NCBI GenBank assembly: GCA_023392515.1 | Contig: JAEVYX010000081.1 | Location: 1-28,280, forward strand | Direction: 5' to 3' | Length of the DNA: 28,280 nucleotides | Source: Bacillota bacterium | Lineage (GTDB): Bacteria > Bacillota > Clostridia > Christensenellales > Aristaeellaceae | Shown: positions 8,305 to 14,272 of the stretch, in pieces | Layout: each line of letters opens with the position of its first letter | Numbering within the stretch: position 1 is the first letter of the stretch | Translations under genes and position numbers: made by a program | Notes under the pieces: model-generated | Database searches by the model: none | What the model was told of the DNA's origin: nothing | The model's input: the letters and a program-made list of their open reading frames with translations, nothing else

Positions 8305-8526
8305 CAGCCGGTAAAAAATTTTTTTATGAAAGCTTTGCAGAAGATGGTCCGCGCTCTGTGCAAAAATTATGTATGAATCAAAATGAGAAGAAAAGAAAAT
8401 GGCGCAATTTATGGGTATACTATTTTTATCACACCGAGGACGGAGTGATAGAATCTAAGTATAGAAGCATTAATGAGCAAATTGCTGCGGAAGGCAGTTC
8501 CTGTTCGTATAAGGGAGTTGCAATGT

Positions 8527-8676
8527 ATGGTTTTGGGAATCACGCTTGCCATAGCGGCAATGGTTGGCATAATTGAGGGAATTGTAAAGAAACGCAAAGC
8601 TTTGGTTATTGCTTCGGTAACTTTATTGATCATCACTGCGGCTGTAATGATTTATTTTCACATGAACCCTTATTAA
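8527..8676 (+). CDS. Small two-helix membrane protein (49 aa)
   Basis: I choose ATG 8527 because AAGGGAG ends 8 bp before it; the more upstream in-frame ATG at 8473 has no ribosome site. The 49-residue product is almost entirely two hydrophobic helices (MVLGITLAIAAMVGIIEGIV, then ALVIASVTLLIITAAVMIYF) joined by the basic turn KKRKA, a hairpin in the membrane with the turn in the cytosol. I do not recognise a family. It stands alone between the divergent padR promoter and the DUF1801 gene. It could be a real small membrane protein or a chance frame; the well-placed ribosome site and clean topology favour the former. Confidence 0.5.
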   Translation: MVLGITLAIAAMVGIIEGIVKKRKALVIASVTLLIITAAVMIYFHMNPY

Positions 8677-8795
8677 AGCGCAGTCTTCTGCCTTTCATCA
8701 TGATATGGCTGGCAGATAAAATCATGGTGATTTGATCAAGGCGCTTTTGTCTGGAGGCAACATGAAAGAAAACGTTATATTTGGGAGGGAGAAGC

Positions 8796-9167
8796 ATGGA
8801 AGTTTTTGCAGACTATTTGGCAAGTATTGATAATCCGCAGCACAGAGCCCGCGTAGAGGAAATATTGGGCTGGGTAATTGAAAAGTTTCCGGGCTTGATG
8901 CCTAAAATTGCATGGAATCAGCCCATGTTCACCGATCATGGTACATTCATTATCGGCTTCAGCATAGCCAAAAACCATGTGGCGATTGCCCCTGAAAGGG
9001 CGGCGATAAATCAATTTTCCAATGAAATTGTACAGGCCGGCTATGATTACAGCAAAGAGCTGATACGAATCCGGTGGGATAGCCCGGTTGACTTTTCGTT
9101 GCTCGGAAAGATCATTGAGTTTAATAGAACGGATAAGGCGGAATGCTCAACTTTTTGGCGGAAGTAA
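8796..9167 (+). CDS. DUF1801 protein (iron-chaperone/frataxin-like fold)
   Basis: A 123-residue protein from ATG 8796 (GGGAGGGAGA just upstream). It has the DUF1801 pattern: VFADYLASIDNPQHRARVEEILGWV, KIAWNQPMFTDHGTFIIGFSIAKNHVAIAPE, then IRIRWDSPVDFSLLGKIIEFN. The family includes Bacillus subtilis YdhG (Fra), which has a frataxin-like fold and can deliver iron. Most members are uncharacterised, so iron delivery here is only possible. A second DUF1801 gene follows 88 bp downstream, but the two proteins differ strongly and are not a recent duplication. Confidence 0.82.
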   Translation: MEVFADYLASIDNPQHRARVEEILGWVIEKFPGLMPKIAWNQPMFTDHGTFIIGFSIAKNHVAIAPERAAINQFSNEIVQAGYDYSKELIRIRWDSPVDFSLLGKIIEFNRTDKAECSTFWRK

Positions 9168-9255
9168 AAAGCAGGGTCGCCCTTTTCGGATCGCTTTTTA
9201 GCTACAAAAAACGTTTTTAAAGATTGGATTGAAAGCTTCTGAGGAGGATTTTACT

Positions 9256-9666
9256 ATGGAAAAGCAAAATGCACAGGGCATAAAATCCCCGTCCGAGCTA
9301 ATAGACGAGCGAATTGCGGAATTGGGGGATTGGCGGGGGCGTATGCTTGCCAGGCTGCGCGGCTTGATCAGGCAGGCCGACCCGGAAGTGGTGGAGGAGT
9401 GGAAGTGGCGGGGGACCCCGGTTTGGTCTCACGACGGGATGATATGTACCGGGGAGACTTATAAAGGCACTGTGAAAATGACTTTCGCCAAAGGTGCATC
9501 GCTGAAGGACCCGTGCCATATTTTCAACGCAAGCCTGGACGGGAACGCCAGAAGGGCCATTGACTTTCACGAAGGGGAAGCGGTGGATGAGGAAGCGCTG
9601 TTGGCACTAATCCGCGAAGCCGTTGCATTAAACAAGTCCAGCCGCAAATCTTCCCGTAAGGGATGA
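9256..9666 (+). CDS. DUF1801 protein, second paralogue
   Basis: A 136-residue protein from ATG 9256, preceded by GAGGAGG; a TTG at 9229 in frame is not supported. Motifs are SPSELIDERIAELGDWRG at the N-terminus, a variant of the family's helix, then VEEWKWRGTPVWSHDGMICTGETYKGTVKMTFAKGA and FNASLDGNARRAIDFHEGE. This belongs to the DUF1801 subgroup often annotated as YdhG-associated or unknown. The C-terminus is a basic Ser/Lys/Arg tail (SSRKSSRKG). The hairpin of the left inverted repeat (9732-9767) lies downstream and may end its transcript. Confidence 0.82.
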   Translation: MEKQNAQGIKSPSELIDERIAELGDWRGRMLARLRGLIRQADPEVVEEWKWRGTPVWSHDGMICTGETYKGTVKMTFAKGASLKDPCHIFNASLDGNARRAIDFHEGEAVDEEALLALIREAVALNKSSRKSSRKG

Positions 9667-9708
9667 ACTTATATGGGTTACAGGCCTCTTTTTTGATGCC
9701 GAAGGGAA

Positions 9709-9740
9709 GGCGGGAGGCGGGAGACGGGAGACGGGAAGGG
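9709..9740 (+). repeat. G-rich 7-bp tandem repeat, G-quadruplex candidate
   Basis: Four tandem 7-mers of the form G(G/A)CGGGA cover 9709-9736. Counting the flanks, GGG runs start at 9704, 9712, 9719, 9726, 9733 and 9738 with loops of 2-5 nt, which satisfies the usual G-quadruplex pattern. The last unit runs into the left inverted repeat. Confidence 0.7.
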
Positions 9741-9790
9741 CGCTTTTTGAAAAAAGCGCCCTTCCCGTACCCATCCCTGAAAAACTTTAT
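9732..9790. repeat. Left 59-bp inverted repeat of the AT-rich island, with internal hairpin
   Basis: This 59-bp segment is the reverse complement of 12205-12263 with a single mismatch. Its outer 36 bp form a near-perfect hairpin (arms GGGAAGGGCGCTTTTT and its complement). The inner 23 bp read TACCCATCCCTGAAAAACTTTAT. Similarity stops abruptly on both sides. It may be a terminator-bearing dispersed repeat or the end of a mobile unit. Confidence 0.85.
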
Positions 9791-9843
9791 ATTTATATGA
9801 AAGGGAGACGTGAAGCAACCGGCTACCCTGAACTTTAATTCAG

Positions 9844-10131
9844 GTGAGCAGTTTGCAAAAGAACATCGAAGCTGTTTTGAAATCTGAAAAAGGCCAGACG
9901 CTTACCGACGTTGACAAAAGGTTGGCCAAACTGCAAGAGGAGCTTTTGAAACGGACCGGTGCCCGAGCCAACTTTGAGGACGTAGCCGAGGAGATTTACC
10001 GCCTCCGCGAGGATAAGAAGAAGCTTCAGATGGAAAGCGCAGGGCGGGACGAGCAGAAAAAACGCATCGCCGACATGGGCACTTTTCTGCGGGAACAGCC
10101 CACCGCCCTGACAGAATGCATCATCATTTAG
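9844..10131 (+). pseudogene. Fragment of a large serine recombinase (C-terminal coiled-coil part)
   Basis: The frame reads LQKNIEAVLKSEKGQTL, then LAKLQEELLKRTGARANFE, then AEEIYRLREDKKKLQMES and FLREQPTALTE. I recognise this as the coiled-coil segment in the C-terminal region of site-specific serine recombinases (resolvase/TndX-like) of clostridial mobile elements. The catalytic N-terminal domain, recombinase domain and zinc ribbon are absent. The upstream frame is closed by a TGA at 9829, and the sequence leaves the family after LTE and stops. About 90 residues remain of a protein that normally exceeds 500. The small palindrome CCTGAA-N6-TTCAGG (9827-9844) sits at the break. It sits just inside the left inverted repeat, so the surrounding island was probably brought in or rearranged by a mobile element. 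Confidence 0.72.
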
Positions 10132-10312
10132 GGAGAAATATTTAAAAAACCTATTGCATTTTTCCGTTCTTAAAAGCTGATGCTTTTTTAAAGTTTTTTG
10201 CTTAATAGATCTAAATATATTATATAGTCTTGAACTTGCATATAAACTCTCCACTTTATAGACGTGTATTTCTAATTGCACTGAATCGACGATAGATTAA
10301 TACAAGTATATA

Positions 10313-11011
10313 CTATTCTAAGTCGATGTAATCTTTTATTATATCAATCAATTCACCAATTTCCTTTTTTACAAAACGAGGTGAAATTGCAACTGTTATA
10401 TAGTCAACAGGCTCATCTATTTTAAAATAATTGCGAGAGATGGCATGTAAGAGCACATTATTTTTATATACTTCATCATTTTGCTTAAATCGGAAAATAG
10501 AGTTTGGACTTACACATTCGAAATCCCGGGTCATAACATCAAGTTCTTTTAACTTATCATGGTAAACATAATCAATTTCAGAAATTAAGCCTTCAATAAC
10601 AGCACATAATAAGTAATTGCCGCTATTTATAAGTTTTGCACATTCATTTCTTTCAAAACATAGATTACTACTACATTTCTTAATTGCCTGTAAAAACTTA
10701 TAAAATTTTATACTAAATGAAAATCCCAAGTCAGAATGGGCATCAATATGAAAAACTTTGAAAGGTTTCTGCAATCTATTTTCTCTTATCAACTGCTTCC
10801 AATATGTATAAGCTTCAACGTGATGTGTAACTACTTTCCCTTTGATTTTATTATTTTTCGATAAGCAACATTGGTTTTCTAAGAAGTTCTCAAAATCTAT
10901 ATTATTCCAAATAGAAATATTATCATCTTCGAGAAATTCGCTTGAGTCAATATCGTCTGTATGTATATCACTTTGAAAAAAATCCATATCAATATCAAGT
11001 ATTTGAATCAT
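10313..11011 (-). CDS. UPF0489 family protein (arginase/deacetylase-like fold)
   Basis: The start is ATG 11011, 6 bp after AAGGAG; the ATG at 11017 touches the ribosome site and is less likely. The 232-residue product has the metal-site motifs of UPF0489: DIDMDFF (residues 6-12), HHVEAYTYW (63-71) and HIDAHSDLG (88-96), resembling the Asp/His clusters of arginases and HDACs, while a late VAISPRF motif occupies the conserved strand near the C-terminus. The family, which includes human C5orf22, has no assigned reaction; metal-dependent hydrolysis is inferred. It is AT-rich, unlike most of the window, and follows the two-TM protein gene on the same strand by 50 bp. It lies inside the repeat-bounded island, so it looks acquired. 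Confidence 0.8.
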   Translation of the reverse strand: MIQILDIDMDFFQSDIHTDDIDSSEFLEDDNISIWNNIDFENFLENQCCLSKNNKIKGKVVTHHVEAYTYWKQLIRENRLQKPFKVFHIDAHSDLGFSFSIKFYKFLQAIKKCSSNLCFERNECAKLINSGNYLLCAVIEGLISEIDYVYHDKLKELDVMTRDFECVSPNSIFRFKQNDEVYKNNVLLHAISRNYFKIDEPVDYITVAISPRFVKKEIGELIDIIKDYIDLE

Positions 11012-11061
11012 AATCATCTCCTTGCATATAATTGGTGGTTCCTAATAATTGCATGCAAGTT

Positions 11062-11802
11062 TTATTCTCCGATCGTATGCGTCTGACATATAAAGGTCGG
11101 ATATCCATTATCAATCGTTAAATCGTCATTGAAGGCTAGTGAATAATTTTGAATATACTCGTTTGTCATGCAATCGATATATCTTATTGCGAAGCTAATT
11201 ACTGCCCCGTTTGAAATATCATCACTATTAATTTCCAAATAGATTTTTTTAGATTCGTTAACTTGCATTAATTCCTTAAATACAATTCCACCTAAATTTT
11301 CTCCTGTATACACAACCAACGTGCTTGCAAAGCCTCTCCCAATATTCCTAAGCTGTATTGAATAAAGCGAAGCGTTTACTTTTGTGGCAGTTTGCTTTGA
11401 TTTATGGATTTTATAGATTCTGCTATGATTAGCATCCTTCTCATCAACAAGTCTTTTGACTTCTGCCATTAAAAAAGGCATGTGCTCTATCCGGCTTTTT
11501 GATACATCAGAATTACGATAGTATTTAATCGTCCAAACCACACCAATGACTGTTAATGTACCAGAAATAACACCACCAATAATTCCGCCCCAATACGAAG
11601 CAATTGAACTGAGCCAAGTTGCATTTGAATCATTTGTAACTGATAAACTATTGATGGAACACTTTATCAGTAGTTGAATCCCAATTGATAAAATAGCAAT
11701 CAAGGCAATTAGACCTACTATTAACAAAACCTTACTTACTATATGCTTACGCTTTCTTTCTATGGGAATGCCAAACCGCTCTTCCTTAATTGAAATTTTC
11801 AT
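11062..11802 (-). CDS. Hypothetical two-TM membrane protein of the AT-rich island
   Basis: I do not recognise a family. ATG 11802 is 6 bp after AGGAG; a GTG just upstream is too close. The 246-residue protein has a short basic cytosolic N-terminus, a TM helix at about residues 24-47, a loop of about 20 residues, a Gly-rich second TM (YWGGIIGGVISGTLTVIGVVWTI, as a helix around 70-92), and then a soluble cytosolic domain of about 150 residues with mixed beta strands (LYSIQLRNIGRG, AVISFAIRYIDCM). This architecture is common for hypothetical proteins of genomic islands and some defence-associated proteins. It precedes the UPF0489 gene by 50 bp on the same strand, so they probably form a two-gene operon. 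Confidence 0.7.
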   Translation of the reverse strand: MKISIKEERFGIPIERKRKHIVSKVLLIVGLIALIAILSIGIQLLIKCSINSLSVTNDSNATWLSSIASYWGGIIGGVISGTLTVIGVVWTIKYYRNSDVSKSRIEHMPFLMAEVKRLVDEKDANHSRIYKIHKSKQTATKVNASLYSIQLRNIGRGFASTLVVYTGENLGGIVFKELMQVNESKKIYLEINSDDISNGAVISFAIRYIDCMTNEYIQNYSLAFNDDLTIDNGYPTFICQTHTIGE

Positions 11803-12204
11803 CACTATCTCCTAATATCATATAATTATCGCTCATATATCCCGACCTGTTCACACACACACTTTAAAACCCGAAAAACATCTATCCTGTCCTGTCGTGA
11901 AAGCCCGTTATCAATCCTGTCCTCTCGCGAACGGAATCCGACCCGATAGACTGATTCTCGTTAACGGGCAAAATCACGTTTTGAGAGTACAATATAGAAA
12001 TCCAAAAATCGCAGAAATGGCTTATTTACTGGGCTTTCGGTACATTCACTCTTTCACCTTTGACATCATTCCACGCACTCAACGTGATTTACAAAAGGGA
12101 ACATCCTGCATAGAATAATGGAGAATATAATTATACCATTTATTATCACTTCTGCATACAAAAACCAGCTGCTGCGCTTAAACTTGACCAGCCTGTTATC
12201 TCTT
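11803..12204. other. Non-coding right part of the AT-rich island
   Basis: No convincing gene. An 18-bp direct repeat ATCCTGTCCTsTCGyGAA occurs twice, at 11884-11901 and 11914-11931, two mismatches, period 30 bp. A 7-bp inverted pair CCCGTTA/TAACGGG starts at about 11904. A 73-codon frame at 11897-12118 lacks a ribosome site and family signal. The rest is AT-rich. Confidence 0.5.
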
Positions 12205-12263
12205 ATAAAGTTTTTTAGGGATGGGTACGGGAAGGGCGCTTTTTTCAAAAAGCGCCCTTCCCG
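12205..12263. repeat. Right 59-bp inverted repeat of the AT-rich island
   Basis: Reverse complement of 9732-9790 at 58 of 59 positions. The hairpin part (12228-12263) lies outermost here too, so the two copies are mirror images around the island. Its hairpin also sits 55 bp after the stop of the - strand secreted-protein gene and may end that transcript. Confidence 0.85.
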
Positions 12264-12317
12264 CCATTGTTTCCCTATGCTTTGATTCCGCATGCGGAGC
12301 CAGCCCGCCGCAATCCC

Positions 12318-14108
12318 TCAATCCATCAATCCCAGCATTTCATCCCGCAGTTCCTTGCGGCTGGGGTAATTCTTATAGTAGCGGCGGAGGATGGTATCGT
12401 TTGTGACGTAGTTGCGGAAGGTGGCCACGTTTCTGATGAACATCAACACGTTTGTGTCGCCCTTTAGGTCCTTTTCGATGCTGATGGACTTTCCGAACGC
12501 AAAGCCGGGTCCGATTTCCTCGGGAACGACGGTGGTTACACTTTGAAGGTCGGGGAAGAAATTCAGGTATTCGCTCTTCATGTAGACGTGACCGTTTTTG
12601 CCCTTGACGGTAGCGTAGGTTACCGTTACGCTGTCCCCGGACACCGTTACCGCCGCCTGGCCCAGCACATACATGTTTCCGGCGATGAGTTCAAAGGTTT
12701 GGGTGCCATCCTTGCTCAAATCAATGGGGGTGAACATGTACCACAAATCGGTCATGGCCGGGTCGATATCCCGGAACTGGGGCCCGAAGGAGCAGACGGT
12801 GTTGTTGGGATACCATACGATCCGTGCTCTGAGCCGGATGCTCGCTATGTCCATGGGGGGCGGGCCGTCGTATAATACGCCGTTAAAGTACCATACCCCG
12901 GCTTTCGCGTCGTACAGGTACTCATCGGAAAAATACGGATCATGATACGCCAACTGCAAAAAGTTGTTTTTGCCGTCATACGTTATGATATAGTCTACAT
13001 TATTGATAACGGTTTTCGTTAAATGACCCTTGGCGTTATACGTTTTTTCCTCATGCATGTCTCGTACGGTTTTGCCCGTATAATTGCCCGCGGCGTCGTA
13101 ATGCATCAGGATGCCGTCTTCATAGCGGCTGCGCTCCACCAGCACCCCGTTTTCGTAGGTGTCGGTATACCAGCCATCCGGAGAGTAGACCTGTTCATGC
13201 CTCAGAAACAGCACGCCATCCCGGTATTCCTCATGAAAGTAGTTCCCGCCTGAGATACCGGACCGGCTGAGGAGCGTGCCGGCGGTATCGTACAATTCCT
13301 GGGTGGGCCCGTCAAGCATTCTCGTATTGCGCAGCACGCCGTTTGTATCGTAAATCAGGGCGGTTGTGGAGCCGTCCGGGTTTAGGGTAATGTAGTTGCG
13401 CAGGGTGCCGTTAGCATCATAATTGGATTGGGTGCCGTCGGCCTCGCGAATATACTGGGCTTGGATGGCGCCATTTCTATAGTAGGTGGTGGTGCTTCGG
13501 CCTGTGATGGGATCGTTGAGTGTGGACATCAGCAATACGCCGTCGCCGCTATACTCATCAGACCCGTTGGCATGGGAGATGGAATAGCCGTTCAAATTTC
13601 CATCCTCATCATAGAAGGCGGTCAGGTTGTCCAGCTTGTAAAGGGAGACATGCATGGTATCAAAGTTGAGAAAGAAAATTTCATTGATGTGATTGTTTGC
13701 GATCCGCCCGTCCCGGAAATCACCCTCGCCGAAATAGCTGAATTGCATATTGTAATCCGGCGTATTGTTATCAACCGTAATAATGCCGACATAGTAATCC
13801 GTGCCCAGTGCCAGCACATCGGCCAGGGAGCCTGTCATGCGCCCGCCGGATAGGGTGAAGGTGACAGGAACGGATTGCGTGCCCGAGGGCGTTTCCACAA
13901 AAAAGTTGGCGGATACTGCGCTGTAATCCCCCGTTATGGCGAAGGAGGCGGTACTGCCCGAAAACTGCATATCGGTGATAGCCGGCAGCGTGTAGGCGGG
14001 GACAGGCAATTCTCCGGCGGTTTGCGGAACGGCAGCCGCGCCAAGGGCCGCGTTAAATAACAGAAGGGTGCAGGCAAACAAGGCGGCCCAAGCCAATCGC
14101 TTTATCAT
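12318..14108 (-). CDS. Secreted repeat protein sharing its C-terminal domain with the ubiquitin-fusion protein
   Basis: A 596-residue exported protein. Residues 1-25 are a signal peptide (MIKRLAWAALFACTLLLF, cleavage near ALGA or AAA). Residues about 35-150 look like a beta-sandwich. Residues about 155-430 contain repeated short units of the YwqK/MORN/RHS type, for example YDANGTLRNY, YDTNGVLRN, YENGVLVERSRYEDG and YDAAGNYTGK. Residues 432-596 form a domain that matches the C-terminus of the neighbouring ubiquitin fusion: WY-x-N-x-x-CS-x-G, FRD, TD-x-WYMFTP, EYL-x-FFPDL and LKGDTN-x-L-x-x-IRNV. I cannot assign that domain to a known family. ATG 14108 follows AAAGGG. No cell-wall anchor or lipobox is present, so the product is probably released or held by protein contacts. 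Confidence 0.8.
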   Translation of the reverse strand: MIKRLAWAALFACTLLLFNAALGAAAVPQTAGELPVPAYTLPAITDMQFSGSTASFAITGDYSAVSANFFVETPSGTQSVPVTFTLSGGRMTGSLADVLALGTDYYVGIITVDNNTPDYNMQFSYFGEGDFRDGRIANNHINEIFFLNFDTMHVSLYKLDNLTAFYDEDGNLNGYSISHANGSDEYSGDGVLLMSTLNDPITGRSTTTYYRNGAIQAQYIREADGTQSNYDANGTLRNYITLNPDGSTTALIYDTNGVLRNTRMLDGPTQELYDTAGTLLSRSGISGGNYFHEEYRDGVLFLRHEQVYSPDGWYTDTYENGVLVERSRYEDGILMHYDAAGNYTGKTVRDMHEEKTYNAKGHLTKTVINNVDYIITYDGKNNFLQLAYHDPYFSDEYLYDAKAGVWYFNGVLYDGPPPMDIASIRLRARIVWYPNNTVCSFGPQFRDIDPAMTDLWYMFTPIDLSKDGTQTFELIAGNMYVLGQAAVTVSGDSVTVTYATVKGKNGHVYMKSEYLNFFPDLQSVTTVVPEEIGPGFAFGKSISIEKDLKGDTNVLMFIRNVATFRNYVTNDTILRRYYKNYPSRKELRDEMLGLMD

Positions 14109-14140
14109 ATGTATTCCCTTTCACTTCGCTTATTTTGTTT

Positions 14141-14170
14141 ACAGTAACACAATCAGTCGAATTCTGTCAA
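14141..14170 (-). promoter_or_regulatory. Promoter of the 596-aa secreted protein gene
   Basis: On the - strand: -35 TTGACA (14165-14170), an 18-bp spacer, then TACTGT (14141-14146) with an extended-10 TG one base before it. It lies about 33 bp before the start codon, downstream of the terminator of the ubiquitin-fusion gene, so the two secreted-protein genes have separate promoters. Confidence 0.55.
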
Positions 14171-14213
14171 TAAAAGGATTATATGATGGCTTTGCAAGCA
14201 ATACAAATGAAAA

Positions 14214-14244
14214 CCCTCTATGATTTGGCATACATCATAGAGGG
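14214..14244 (-). terminator. Terminator between the ubiquitin-fusion gene and the repeat-protein gene
   Basis: A perfect 11-bp stem CCCTCTATGAT (14214-14224) and ATCATAGAGGG (14234-14244) with a 9-nt loop. T-rich tracts lie on both sides (CTATTTTTGTT on +, TTTTCATTTG on -), so it can work in both directions. It is 28 bp after the stop of the ubiquitin-fusion gene. Confidence 0.8.
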
Positions 14245-14272
14245 CTATTTTTGTTCTTCTAGCTAGGTATTT

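Noticed and set aside
8358..8576. 72-codon frame before the small membrane protein
   Set aside because: It starts at GTG without a ribosome site, and its second half is out of frame with the better small membrane-protein frame.
11884..11931. CRISPR array
   Set aside because: There are only two imperfect 18-bp repeats with a 12-bp spacer and no cas gene.
11897..12118. 73-codon frame in the island
   Set aside because: It has no ribosome site, its residue composition is not protein-like, and it overlaps the direct repeats.
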